Shown here: positions 23,101 to 34,120 of the stretch, one piece after another
Position numbering within the stretch: position 1 is the stretch's first letter
How the letters are laid out: the number at the start of each line of letters is the position of its first letter
NCBI GenBank assembly: GCA_006503475.1
Contig: RSEH01000018.1
Location: 1-64,000 of the forward strand
Length of the DNA stretch: 64,000 nucleotides
Origin: Stentor roeselii
Taxonomy: Eukaryota; Ciliophora; Heterotrichea; Heterotrichida; Stentoridae
Reading direction: 5' to 3'
Notes under the pieces: generated by a model
What the model was told of the DNA's origin: nothing
The model's database searches: none
What the model saw: only the letters and a program-made list of their open reading frames with translations
Program-made: the position numbers and the translations under genes

Positions 23101-26100
23101 CACAATAATTTCCAGCTGTGCAGTCAATACAAGATGATTGAGCTGTATTTGGCTGATAAGTGCCTGCCTCGCATTTAATTTCTTCATGGCTTCCTTCTGG
23201 ACAGTAATGCCCGGCAGTGCATGCTGTGGTTGTTCCAACACTTACAGCTGAAGCACAGACATATCCAGCGGGGCAGAGGGTTGTTGGAAAAGTGATTCCT
23301 GCAGTATCGCAAACATAACCTGGAGGACAATCTATGCAATCACTCAAGTCTTGAGCTCCAGTATAAGGCATATATTTTCCAGCAGGACAATTAATCGGCG
23401 TTCCAGTTCCACTAGGACAGTAATTTCCAGTAGTACAAACATCTCCAAAGGTAAAAATTCCATTAGAAGGATTTTTAACAGTAGCTTTAGAAGTGCAGTA
23501 ATGTCCAGCATCACAATCGCCAGTGACGGCAGCGAGTTGGTCTTTATCACAGTACTTTCCTGTAGTACAGTCAATAGCTGCGGAGCTTCCAGTGGGGCAA
23601 TATTCTCCTCTTTCACAGATGCCTCCATACCCAGAGTCATCCATCGGTTTACTGTATTTTGCACTGCCACTACAGTAAAAGCCAGAAGCGCAGTCTCTTG
23701 AGGACAAGTCACTGATTCCGTAGATTTCGCAGTACTTTCCTGCAGTGCAAGAAATACAGTCGGTCTCTGCAGTCTTTCCTGTCAAGTCTAAGTATTTACC
23801 TGGAGGACAAGCGTATTGATTATTGTAAAAAGTACCTTGCGGACAGTAGTAACCTGCTGGGCAGAGATTGGATGAGTCTATCACACTTGTTGTTCTTACG
23901 CAGTAATGACCAGCTGTGCAGTCTGTGCAAGATGTTGCTTGGGCTGTATCGGTATATGTTCCTGGAAAACATGGCTTTTCATAACTTGATTCTGAAGCGC
24001 AGAAGTAACCTGCTCTGCAGGGATTTGCATTCTGGTTACTTGTAGATTCAGGACAATAATACTGTTCAGGACAAACACTATCATCATTTGTATTAGCAGT
24101 ACCAGAGCAATACCTTCCAGCAGTACATTTCAAACAAGCCGAAGAATCCTCTCCTTTTTCCGCCGGATTATAAGACCCAGCAGGGCAAGGATTAGCATTT
24201 CTACTAGTAGTTCCAGCAGGACAATAATATCCTTTAGGACAAGGTCCATATTTTTTATCAGTTTCATCAGTTAAAGTTTTCGGATACTTAAAAGCAGATC
24301 CAGTTTCACAAAAGAATCCCGCTCCACAATCCCCAGAAACATCACTCAATTCATAATCGCCACAATATTTACCAGCAGTGCAAAGAGTACAGTCAGTTTC
24401 CGCAGTGGCCAAAGTAGTTGCTCTGAACCTTCCAGGTGGACATGGTATCGGATCAACAGTTCCTTCAGGGCAATAATTTCCTACAGGGCAGTCAGTCTTG
24501 GTAGACATTCCAGTATTTGGACAATAATACCCAGCATCACATATAATGCATTCACTTTGGCCTGGATCTGGCTGATAATACCCAATTGCACAGCTGATAT
24601 CGTCAGGAGTCCCTCCAGGGGCGAAGTACCCTGCAACTGCCGCGTTTCCTGTGGGAGTGGCGCTTATTTCTTGAAGTTCACAAAAGTAACCCGCTCCACA
24701 TGGACCTGTGGGGTAAGGGTCCACTGCGTTTAAACAATAAAAACCTTCTGGACAAGTGATGCACCCTGAGTCGTCAGTCTGGCCTTCGTAGTTGTTAAAG
24801 GTTCCTGCAGGGCAGGATGATGGAGTCGTGCAACCCGCTGGGCAGTACTTTCCTGCTGGGCATAAATAACCGTTCGTGTCACCGTCGGGAGTCGCTGTTT
24901 TTTGACGAGTCTCGCAATAGTAACCTGCTGCACAGTCACCTGTTGGAGATGTGAGACCTGCTGCGTCGCAGTATTTACCTGCTGGGCAGTCAGTGCAACT
25001 TGATTCACTTGTAAGACCTGTTGATGCTCCGTATGTTCTTTCGGGGCATAAGGTAGGAGTTGTTACTCCTTGTACGCAATACGAACCTTGTGGACATACG
25101 GTTGGAATAGTCATTGATTCATAAGGACAATATTTCCCTGCTGGACAAACCAAACATTCTGATAAGAGACTTTTACCAGTGTACTCGTTATAAGTCCCTG
25201 CGGGACATGAGATTGGCTGAGTAGTTTTCTCTGGACAATAGTATCCTGCAGGGCAAGTAGTTCCATTACTTGTGGCTGCAAATGTGTCTAAATATTTACC
25301 AGCTGGTGCATTAACACAATCGGAAATATCATCAGAAGCCAAAGTAGATACATAAGTTCCTGGTCTGCAAGGAATTGAATAGAATTTGCCATAAGGACAA
25401 TAATAACCTTGAGCACATCCATAGGTCGCTTGATCAGATGTTGGATCGACGCTGACTCCATATGGGCACAAATAGCCCGCAGTACATTTTTTGGCATACA
25501 TCAAGGCTGAAGTCAATGTGGCTGAATCACAGTAGTATCCTCTTACACATTTCAAAGGAGCTGTTGCACCTGAGTCACAATAATATCCAACGCCGCAGTC
25601 AGTAGGTGTGGTAGTTCCACCTGAAGTAGAACAATATTTTCCTCCATCGCAACTTATACATTCTGATGGTTTTTCCGCTCCAATAGAAGCTCTGTATGTA
25701 CCGTAAGGACATCCATATTCTTTAGTTGCTGCGACAGGACAGTATTTTCCAGTTGAGCAGTCTGTGCAGCTTGTTAATGCAGTTCCTCCAGTTGACGATG
25801 CGTATTTCCCTCCTGGACAAGCGAATTGATTCGGGTTTTGAGTTGAAGCCAGGCAATAAAACCCAGCAGGACAAGTGATTTCTCCAGAGCCAGCCATACA
25901 ATAATTTCCAGCTGTGCAAGTTCCACAATCAGCAGTTGATGCCGCAGTGGTAATCGAATTGAAAGTTCCTGCAGGACAGGCAAACATTTTTGACATAAGG
26001 ACTCCTTCAAGACAGTAGTAATTTGCTGTGCAATCCCCAGTCTGTGAAGTTGCTCCAGCTGCACAAGCAAATCCGGCAGCGCATAGTGTTGCAATTTTTT

Positions 26101-29100
26101 CACTAACTGCAGTAGTCGAACTGCTGTAGTATCCAGGTATATTCATATATGCATTGTAATAAGTTCCTCTAATACAAAAATACCCAGCTTTACACGCAAT
26201 AGAACTCGCCATATTCGCTCCATAACACAAACTTCCAGAGCTACATCTATAACAAGAAGAACTACCCGATCCACTAATCGTCATTCCCAAAGGACAAAGA
26301 GTAGGAAGTGCAGATTGTCTCGGACAAAATCCATAAGTAGAGCAACTAGAACAATCACTATAATCATCATTTCCAGTCGAACTCGCATAAGTTCCATAAG
26401 GACATCCATTTAACGAAAGCATATCAGCTGCGAAATACCCTGCAGCAGCTGACATCTTATACCCAGACTGAGCATATTCCCCTGAAGTCAACGTTGACAA
26501 AGTACAATCCGCCCAGACCCCTTTATTCGAAGAAGCTGTACTGTGAGTTCCTCCTCTGCAATGAAAGTTGTCAGAATTTTTACTGCCCATTGGGCAAAAC
26601 TCATACTTATTGCAACTGCTTCCTGTTGATGAAACTGAATTCGCTGAGCATTTATATCCAGGTAAACAAACTTTAAGCTGGTTCAAGTCGGATGTGCCTG
26701 TCTCGTCGTTGTAAATACCGGCCGACCAGGCAGTTGTTGCTGTTGTGCTGCTTGGCTCGCAGATGCTCGCCGTTGTGCACATGTTGGATGTTGGAGATGA
26801 ACTGCCGGAATTGCATTGGTAGCCTGGAGAACATGGAGTGCAGGTCTGGTAACCACCTGGAGCCCAGTAAAAATTTGCGCAGTTGGATGCTGAGGTTAAG
26901 GAAGTACTTTCTTTGCCTGCTGGAATTGAGTTACAAGTTGATCCTGATGTGTACATCGGCCATGGGCATGAAAGACAGTAAATTCCCCATGAATAAGTAG
27001 GTGATGAACAAGTTGTAGTACTTATAGTGGTACCTGTTCCAGTGCACTGATAAGACGTGGCACTATTAGTTGTACAAGGAATACAACTAGATCCTGAAAT
27101 GTAAGTTCCTAATGGGCATGTAGCTTCTTGAAAGCCATTCGCAATTGAGCAGTATTTGTTTGTAGAACAAGTTGTAATTGACCCACTACTTAATTTTTTT
27201 CCATTCGGTACAACAGTGATAGTTGTAGATGTACAAACAGTAAAGACTGAGCTGCACTTAAAGCATTCGTTTCGATCAATTGGTGAGTAGTCATTGGTAT
27301 TTGTGCAGGTAGTGGAAGCTGCGTAAGTACATGATGACCCTGCAGGACATGAGGTACAACTGGATGCTTGAGTCGATGAATATTTTCCTAAAGGGCATTT
27401 GTAGTTTGCATCAATAGTAGTGTAAGGACACATATTCCCTGATTGACAAGTATATACATAACTGGTTGACTGAGCTCGAGGTAAGGAATACTTTCCAGAT
27501 GCAACAGCAGTTCCACTTGATGTAGTCGAAGTGTAATAATACCCTGCCGCCACTGGTGAACAGGCACTTTTACCTGTGGAAGAAGTGTAATGACCTGCAG
27601 AGCATGTTGATGATGTTTTACCATCGAGGCAATATGATCCTGATGGGCAGATTGTACAACTAGATGAACTATAATAGTATCCGGGAGAGCAACGCACTGG
27701 CTTGCTGCTTGTTATTTGGAAATTTGTTATTGTTGCTGAACAGGTACTTGATGTGAACCAGTCATAGACTGCTGCCTCACATGTATTAATAATTACTGCA
27801 GTTGTTTCATATTCCAGACCAGAGTACATAGTGTCTGATGAAGATGCTGTATGCGTTAAAGTTGATTTATAGTCAAGTGATGTTAATGATGAGGCTGCTG
27901 TACTTAGAGTGACAGTCACTGTCTGTGCAGTGTCGTAGTTAGAATTAGTAAACGTCAAACTACTAGGACTAACAGTGATGGTACTCAAAGAACTCGTAAT
28001 TGAAATAGTCACATCAGACGAAGGCTGGGTCTTCAGTTTGACTGTATAAGTTGATGACTCAGAATAAGCAATATTTAAGTAGTCATTACTGAAGACGATC
28101 CCAGCGAAAGAACTCATCATAATAGTCACTGAAGTCTGCAGATTTGAAGGAACTTTAACTGGCGATGTGTAAAGATTATCGGAGGTCGAAATTGAGTGAG
28201 TTATCGTCGAAGTTGTTGAAACAGTTGATTGGGAACTTGTTGAAGTTACTTTAATTGATTTGGATAACGAGCTTGAAGACGTGAAAACGACTGAAGACTG
28301 ACTGACTGATATTCCGCTTCCTACTGATAGTGATATTGTCACATCTGATGTTGGCTGCACGTTTAAAGAGATCTGGTAAGTCCCAGTACCGAGTGATTCA
28401 ATGGTTAATGAGCTGTCAACTGTCACTGTTGGGTTGTTTGTATAGATTGGTAATGTCATCGTCCCGCCTGAGGCCATTCCGCATCCAGTGAAGGTAGCTG
28501 AAGCATAATTGGTACCACTGGCACTAAAAGTATGAGTGATTGTTGCAGAGTAGGTATAGGATGATGTGCTGAAATTTGGAACAGTGATCTGAACATCTTG
28601 ATAAGTATCAACAGCAGAGAAACTCAAAGAAGTAGTTACCATAGTAACATCACTACTTGAAAACGATACAGTAACCGTCGCACTAGGTGTAGCTCCAACA
28701 AGTCCAACTTGATAAGTAGTAGAAGTTCCAGCCTGAACTTCACTGGGCCATTTGACATTGATAAAAGCATTACTCTCTACAGTGACCGATGCAGTAGTGA
28801 CACTTTCCGTTCCCGTACATCCACTACAAGAAGCAGTCAAAACATAACTTCCTCCAACAGAAAACACCACACTAACCAAATTCACACTTTTACTAGGATT
28901 AAAAGCAGAACTCGTGACACTTCCACTTCCCGAGCTTTTACTAACAGTGATCGATGCTCCGGAATCCAAAAAGGTTTTAGAATTCGTATTGGTTAAAGTA
29001 ACCTGAACATAACAAGTACTTCCAGCATAGCAAGTCTCACTAGGAGCAGCGAGAACAATAGTACTAATACTTTCACTGACCGTAAAAGAACTACTCACAA

Positions 29101-29716
29101 CTGAGCCATAAGAAGAAGCTGAAGCCAAGAAGCGGAAACTTCCATCACCTGAAATACTACAAGAAGAAAAAGAAGCAACACCTGAAGACATCGAAGCCGT
29201 CATGACCGCCATGGCCCCTGAAGAGCTGTCAAGGCTGAGGTAAACAGTGTCAGTCACTGACGAGATCAAATTTCCGTACTTGTCGCAAGCCTGCACTTCC
29301 ACAGGTGGACAGTTGCTTGACCCGGACCCGTCAACAGGCTGAGTCTTGAACGACAGTCGCTTGTCTGAAGTGTCTGCCGATACCGTCAACGACACTGAGG
29401 CTTGAGTGAATCCCGCACATACAGCGTAGATTGAATAGCTTCCTGATACTGTCATGTACAAGTTTCCTGATGTCTCTGAAGACCCTGAAAAGGAAATCGA
29501 TGTAGTCCCAACAAGAAAACCACTGCTTGAGTACAGGTATACTGTCGTCGAATCTGATAGAGAAGAACCTCCTGTGTCATACTTGGAAACAGTGGCAGTG
29601 AAAGAAACACCTGCAGATGGCTGTATATTTTATACCGTCGTGGAAGACAAGGAAATACTTAAGTAGTCCCCGATGGCCGTGGAGGCCAGAACGAGAAAAA
29701 CGAAGGTAAGGACCAT
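17111..29716 (-). CDS. Giant cysteine-rich surface protein with coiled-coil tail
   Basis: 4,196 aa after removing a 15-nt intron (29621-29635) that hides the true N-terminus. A signal peptide starts the protein (MVLTFVFLVLASTAIGD). Residues about 20-640 are S/T-rich Ig/adhesin-like beta modules (KTQPVDGSG, CDKYGN, repeated SDVTISL). Residues about 640-2990 carry dozens of cysteine-rich repeats of the GCC2/GCC3-ephrin-receptor-like type (CPAGYYCP, CTDCPAGKYC, CPAGTYN). A membrane-proximal Cys region follows. One membrane helix lies at about 3270-3296 (TFIILLVISLIGIVILLILAV). The remaining 900 residues are a charged, cytoplasmic coiled coil (E/K/Q/R heptads). The role is probably adhesion or sensing, linked to the cortex; this is inference. 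Its start lies 31 bp from the divergent EF-hand gene. Confidence 0.85.
29621..29635 (-). other. 15-nt intron in signal-peptide-proximal region
   Basis: GTATAAAATATACAG, with A at position 10. It contains an in-frame TAA; removal joins SLSSTT to PSAGVSF and adds 80 residues, including the signal peptide, to the giant protein. Confidence 0.9.
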
Positions 29717-29747
29717 ATTTATTATAGCCACAGAAATACAAATATAA
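29717..29747. promoter_or_regulatory. 31-bp divergent start-to-start spacer
   Basis: All the DNA between the start codons of the giant surface protein and the EF-hand protein. On the minus side CTATAATAAAT abuts the ATG; on the plus side AATATAA abuts the ATG. Any promoter unique to either gene must lie here or inside coding sequence. Confidence 0.6.
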
Positions 29748-30836
29748 ATGCGTCCAGGGAATAGACCTAGAAATTTGGTGATTATCAGAACTGAAGACCG
29801 AGCTGAGTCTCTGCATTCTCCACTTCCGAATACTCTTCTGTCGTCGGTAGCTTCTTGTCTTCAAGACTATCAAGACTCTTTCACGTTTCTTGATAAAAAC
29901 GGAAGGGGATGGGTTAGCAAAGCCGAACTCACTATGGTACTTCATAGGCATGAACATGTATTTGGAACTCATGATTTTGAACAACTTTGGCAAAAGTATC
30001 AGACTGCTGATGGTTTCAACTATTTGTCTCTTCTCCAAGACGCCAGTTTACGGCTTCCAGAAGAAACCTTGATGGAGCTTCACAAGTTAAGACTTCAGCT
30101 AAAGCAAGCATCAAACTCAAGTCCCAGTGCATTATTTTTGCAGTTTGACGCAAACAAAAACGGAAGAGTAAGCACGGAAGAAATAGTAAAATATTTCGAA
30201 GGAAAAGGAGTAAACATTGACTACCTCTCAATGAACCGACTGGTCTCCTGCTACACAGTCGACGTGCGCGGTCTAAACTTTTCCCAGTTCATTTCCCTTT
30301 TACTTCCCAGCGAAGTAGGAGCCGAGCCTTTAGGACTAGAGCTTTCCGAATTGCTTCTTCCACGTCAAAACGAGTTACTTTCTTTATTCCAAAGTTTCGA
30401 CCGTATTCGTACAGGCCGTTTAAGTCAAGCAGAGTTTATTCGAGCCTTATCAGAAAACATTACTTTTACCGAGGAAGAAATTTCAGTCCTTTTCCAGTTA
30501 TTCGGAAAAGACTCTCAAGTGAACTACAAAGAAATCTGGCATCTTCTGAATGAATGTCAAACAAATGACGAGTCACAAAAGACAGCAGTTGAACATTTCA
30601 TTGACGAGTACTTCGACGACAAGGAAAAAATCATAAAAAAGTTAAAAAGAGCAGATCTTGATAAAGACGGAAAAATTTCATTTGAAGAGTTAACTGGAGT
30701 TCTTGAAAAAGGAGGCATCAGCGTCAAGGGGGGGATTCAGGAGATCTTCACATTGCTTGACACTCAGAATGACGGGAAAGTTGATATGATGGAATTCGTT
30801 GTTTTCATTCAGAGCAGTCTGTGGGAGTCGAGGTAA
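29748..30836 (+). CDS. EF-hand calcium-binding protein
   Basis: 362 aa with about five EF-hand-like units. These are FTFLDKNGRGWVSKAEL, LQFDANKNGRVSTEEIV, FQSFDRIRTGRLSQAEF, ADLDKDGKISFEELTGVL and LLDTQNDGKVDMMEFVVFI. The second, fourth and fifth loops keep D-x-D/N-x-(D/N)-G spacing and probably bind calcium; the third looks degenerate. No membrane or catalytic domain is visible. Architecture recalls calmodulin-like or centrin-related regulators but is longer than either. It is convergent with TOP1, 32 bp between stops. Confidence 0.85.
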   Translation: MRPGNRPRNLVIIRTEDRAESLHSPLPNTLLSSVASCLQDYQDSFTFLDKNGRGWVSKAELTMVLHRHEHVFGTHDFEQLWQKYQTADGFNYLSLLQDASLRLPEETLMELHKLRLQLKQASNSSPSALFLQFDANKNGRVSTEEIVKYFEGKGVNIDYLSMNRLVSCYTVDVRGLNFSQFISLLLPSEVGAEPLGLELSELLLPRQNELLSLFQSFDRIRTGRLSQAEFIRALSENITFTEEEISVLFQLFGKDSQVNYKEIWHLLNECQTNDESQKTAVEHFIDEYFDDKEKIIKKLKRADLDKDGKISFEELTGVLEKGGISVKGGIQEIFTLLDTQNDGKVDMMEFVVFIQSSLWESR

Positions 30837-30868
30837 TAGATAAGTCTTTATTCACTAACTAATCACTA

Positions 30869-32584
30869 TTAAAACTCCCATGAGGGTTCAGTGTACATCG
30901 CCCAAATGAACTTCGACCTTAGAGCCTTTGGAAAAATCTTCTCGATTGGAACTTCATTCGACTTGCACCAGGCGATGGTGATTCTCGGGTCCATGTAGTT
31001 TATCTTCGAGGTACCTAAGGCAACTGTCTTGTTATCATCTTTCATCTTTAACTTGATTTCCATGTTCTTTATTGAAGTCTGTGCTCTTACAATGGCTTTT
31101 CTTGTATTTTCCTCGTTACTTGGAAGTTTCTTCTCAGGATCTGCGAGATATTTCTTATCTTTAAAACCTTTTAAGTGAGTTTGTAAGAAATTCAAAGATT
31201 CAAGTTTATCTTTCAACTTATCCTGCATTTTTTCCATTTGCACATCGAAGTTCTTTGGAGTACTTTTCTGATGATTACACAAAATCGCTACTTCTCGATT
31301 CGCATCAGTGTAAAACTGAACTTTTTCCTCAACTTGTAAAGCATTTTCTTTGAATTTTCCTAAAAGTGTCTGTAATGTGATCGAGGCGTTGTAGGTCCTG
31401 AAGACTTTCGCTGATAAGGACTCCATGAAGGTCTTGAGGTACTCGTTTAAAGTGCTGGTTGTTATCAAGTCGAATAGTTCTTCTTCTGCGGACTTGCCTT
31501 CAGTGAAGGACTTTAGATTGGAGTAAACGTGGGGGTCGACAGCGACTGTGTTGAAGTACCTCATCGAGTCCTTTCCTAAGAAGTCTAAAGTGATTTGATG
31601 ACCTTCTTTGAAAGAGATGTTTGAGACTTTTAAAGAACAACAGCCGACTGTGTCTGCCTCGTCTTCGGACTTCTCGTTTCCTACTCGCAATGCCAGCTTG
31701 TCGATCAGGTAAAGGGCGGTGCCCAGTTGTTTGTTTACGTGGTTGTCTTTTTTTATCTTGTCGAAGTAGTCTGAACGGATACCGTCGATTAAGGACTTTA
31801 ACTTTCGAGCTTTCTCGTATTTTAACTTGTCGTTTAGACCTTTGAACTTTGAACTCGCTGCTAGGTAAACGTACTTCACGTTTGAAAAAGAAAGCTCTGG
31901 GTCTTTGTAATAGGCTAGCCAGGTAACATAATTATTATGCACAACATTTTTCCAAGCATGTCCAGGAATCGGACATTTCGGAACCATATTTCCCTTTCCC
32001 ACATTAATAGTAATATCCTCAGGTTTCAACCGAGTTTTAATAAACCCAGCTTTGGGATGTTGCCCTCTTCCCCTAAAAAGTCCAGGAGGTTCAACAATAA
32101 CATTAGAAATCTTTTCGCGCTTTCCATCAACGATTCCATATCCAATCTCCTCATCCATTTTTTGCTTTAATTCGCGTTCTGCCTTTTTTTCTTCAGAAGG
32201 TCTTGCTTTTTTTACCTCTCTTTGAACTTCAAGGTGTTCAGCGATTTTCTTCATGTCGCACTTGTCAAGACTTTTAACACCCGAGTCAGGACTGAAAAGC
32301 TTCAAAAAGTTCTGCTCGAAGTTCTTTCGGAAGATTTCTTTGTGCTCCCATTCTGAACCGATCACTGCCGCCCACCAGGTCGCGACTTCTTCTTGTTCTG
32401 ATGAGAGAGCCTTCGGCTCTCCGTTGTAAAGCATTGGGATTCCGTGTGGAGAGTAGTCTGCTGGAAAGATCACTCCGTGGTGCTCTAGACTTCGCCACTT
32501 TTGAGTGTTTTGCTCGTCTAGCTCATCGTCTTCCCACCAGTTTGTACTCTCGCCTTTACGCTTTTTGGGTAGTGTATCGTTCAT
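30869..32584 (-). CDS. TOP1: DNA topoisomerase I (type IB)
   Basis: 571 aa, compact for eukaryotic topoisomerase I, with a short N-terminal region (KKRKGE) rather than the long animal tail. The core shows WWEDD, HHGVIFPADYSPHGI, EPPGLFRGRGQHPK, and catalytic residues in LALRVGNEKSE and VFRTYNASITLQ. An ILCNHQKSTPK segment and a coiled linker follow. The C-terminal domain has the active Tyr at about 530 in TSKINYMDPRITIAWCK. It relaxes DNA supercoils by a 3'-phosphotyrosyl intermediate in the nucleus. It starts directly behind TTATAA, 19 bp after the stop of the upstream zinc-knuckle gene. Confidence 0.97.
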   Translation of the reverse strand: MNDTLPKKRKGESTNWWEDDELDEQNTQKWRSLEHHGVIFPADYSPHGIPMLYNGEPKALSSEQEEVATWWAAVIGSEWEHKEIFRKNFEQNFLKLFSPDSGVKSLDKCDMKKIAEHLEVQREVKKARPSEEKKAERELKQKMDEEIGYGIVDGKREKISNVIVEPPGLFRGRGQHPKAGFIKTRLKPEDITINVGKGNMVPKCPIPGHAWKNVVHNNYVTWLAYYKDPELSFSNVKYVYLAASSKFKGLNDKLKYEKARKLKSLIDGIRSDYFDKIKKDNHVNKQLGTALYLIDKLALRVGNEKSEDEADTVGCCSLKVSNISFKEGHQITLDFLGKDSMRYFNTVAVDPHVYSNLKSFTEGKSAEEELFDLITTSTLNEYLKTFMESLSAKVFRTYNASITLQTLLGKFKENALQVEEKVQFYTDANREVAILCNHQKSTPKNFDVQMEKMQDKLKDKLESLNFLQTHLKGFKDKKYLADPEKKLPSNEENTRKAIVRAQTSIKNMEIKLKMKDDNKTVALGTSKINYMDPRITIAWCKSNEVPIEKIFPKALRSKFIWAMYTEPSWEF

Positions 32585-32603
32585 TTATAATGGATTACTA
32601 CAA

Positions 32604-33182
32604 CTAGTTCCGCCGAGAGTGGTCCATAAAAGTATGTCCTTTATCCCCACAGCGTGCACAGAAAAGAGACTTTGAATAAGACCTCAATGAAAAACAATTA
32701 ACATGTCCTTTGCGTCTGCAAACCAGGCAAGTTACTTGTGACAAGTACTTCGCTGAGATCGGCTCTTCCCGCGCAATGCAAGACCTGTATGAATGTCCTG
32801 AAGTTCCGCAAGCATCGCATTTATTTCGTGTGTCGGCTCGACATTGACTGATTTTATGACCAACTCCTTGACATCGATGACAAATGACTAATGCACAATT
32901 ATATGCTGTGTGTCCCTGCTCTCCACAATAAGTACATCGAAACTTATATGAAGGATTAGGACAAGAGCCTGACATATGACCATGCTGATTGCAATTGTAA
33001 CACCTTATAAGTGGATTAGGGTCTTCAAAATACCTTCCATTAGTTCTAAAAGCTTCAACCAAAGCATCAGTTTGCTTTTCCTTCTCTTCTTCACTGCTAG
33101 AAATAGACTGAGGGCTAGTTTGAATGAAAAAAAGCCCATCGTTATCATCAAGACTGAGCTGTTCCTTCAAGGATCGAGACAT
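32604..33182 (-). CDS. Air1/Air2/ZCCHC7-like zinc-knuckle RNA-binding protein
   Basis: 192 aa with an acidic N-terminus and a series of CCHC knuckles. These are CYNCNQHGHMSGSC, CTYCGEQGHTAYNC, CHRCQGVGHKISQC, CDACGTSGHSYRSC, then a variant CLVCRRKGHVNC and CARCGDKGH. The spacing, and a fourth knuckle followed by a linker and a fifth, fit Air/ZCCHC7 proteins. Those present RNA to the poly(A) polymerase of the TRAMP complex for nuclear exosome decay. Family fit is good; membership of a TRAMP complex is inference. ATTATAAA directly precedes the ATG. Confidence 0.75.
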   Translation of the reverse strand: MSRSLKEQLSLDDNDGLFFIQTSPQSISSSEEEKEKQTDALVEAFRTNGRYFEDPNPLIRCYNCNQHGHMSGSCPNPSYKFRCTYCGEQGHTAYNCALVICHRCQGVGHKISQCRADTRNKCDACGTSGHSYRSCIAREEPISAKYLSQVTCLVCRRKGHVNCFSLRSYSKSLFCARCGDKGHTFMDHSRRN

Positions 33183-33206
33183 TTTATAATCATTTAAAAA
33201 TAATAA
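33183..33206. promoter_or_regulatory. 24-bp divergent spacer
   Basis: Separates the start codons of the zinc-knuckle gene and the coiled-coil gene at 33207. It reads ATTATAAA toward the minus-strand ATG and AATAATAA toward the plus-strand ATG. Confidence 0.6.
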
Positions 33207-34118
33207 ATGGAAACCTTCTTAACTGGCAGGTCAAAAAGTTCTTCCAACACAAGAACCATGAAACTTTCTCCTTTTCATTCAAACTTGACTCATCTTGCCA
33301 AACCTTCCTCAAGTCTTCGTTCATGCAAAATAAAAACTCAAAAAAATTCTCAGTTCAATTTTTTTGAAAAAAAATTAAAACAAAGAAAAATTTCTTCAAA
33401 AAATGAGAAAATTTTGATTAAAACATTAACAAATACTAAATGTTCTGAATTTTTCCAGAAAAAATCACAAGAAAATCAAGAAGACCTGAAAAAAACAATA
33501 CAGAGGCTTGAGTCTGAGGTGAAAAGACTGAAAAAAGAGAACTTTGAGTTAAAGGAAGAAGTTCGTAGCTTGACTCGAGACTCAAGAGACTCTTTTATGT
33601 CTGGGAAAGTATTCGCTAGTTGTCTTGAGAACTTGATAGACATTCAAGAATTTTGGCATATTATGAATCCTAACAATTTACCACTCATCACTCGTCAAGA
33701 GCTCAAAAGAGCTGTCAGAGGTCTAGGAATTCAAATAAAAGATAAAAAAATCGACTTTTTTTTTGAAAGGTTAAGTCAAGGCTCACCTGGAATCAACGAA
33801 GACCAGTTTTTAGAAAGAATCATCAAGTTCAAACCTTCAGTCGTCGTCACTCTAAACGATTTGAAATTTGCATTGAAGTCCATGAAACCCTTGAAAAACA
33901 CTATAAACCTAGAAGACCTTCTTTTAAAAACTTTAAAACACCCGAAAATTTCTCTAAAAGAAACCTTTAAAGGTTTCAAATCAATTTTCCAAGATATTCC
34001 AGATGAAAACCTTGAAATAGTAGTTCGAGGAATATTCAGTTTCGAGTCTCAGTTAAAAACAATTGAAATTCCAAAAAAACTTAAAAATTTTCTAGAAAAT
34101 CAAGACCTTTTTAATTAA
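33207..34118 (+). CDS. Coiled-coil protein with EF-hand-like helical domain, unknown
   Basis: 303 aa. The first 90 residues are basic and S/K/N-rich. Residues about 95-125 form a short coiled coil (RLESEVKRLKKENFELKEEV). The rest is helical with pairs resembling degenerate EF-hands (ITRQELKRAVRGLGIQI, INEDQFLERII) but without Asp-rich loops, so calcium binding is unlikely. No family is recognised. Its TAA lies 2 bp from the TGA of the convergent TTLL gene. Confidence 0.65.
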   Translation: METFLTGRSKSSSNTRTMKLSPFHSNLTHLAKPSSSLRSCKIKTQKNSQFNFFEKKLKQRKISSKNEKILIKTLTNTKCSEFFQKKSQENQEDLKKTIQRLESEVKRLKKENFELKEEVRSLTRDSRDSFMSGKVFASCLENLIDIQEFWHIMNPNNLPLITRQELKRAVRGLGIQIKDKKIDFFFERLSQGSPGINEDQFLERIIKFKPSVVVTLNDLKFALKSMKPLKNTINLEDLLLKTLKHPKISLKETFKGFKSIFQDIPDENLEIVVRGIFSFESQLKTIEIPKKLKNFLENQDLFN

Positions 34119-34120
34119 CA

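Noticed and set aside
18156-30260. Numerous ORFs of 60-216 codons opposite to or out of frame with the giant surface-protein gene
   Set aside because: They are shadows of the repetitive Cys and coiled-coil coding sequence, without their own start context or conserved motifs.
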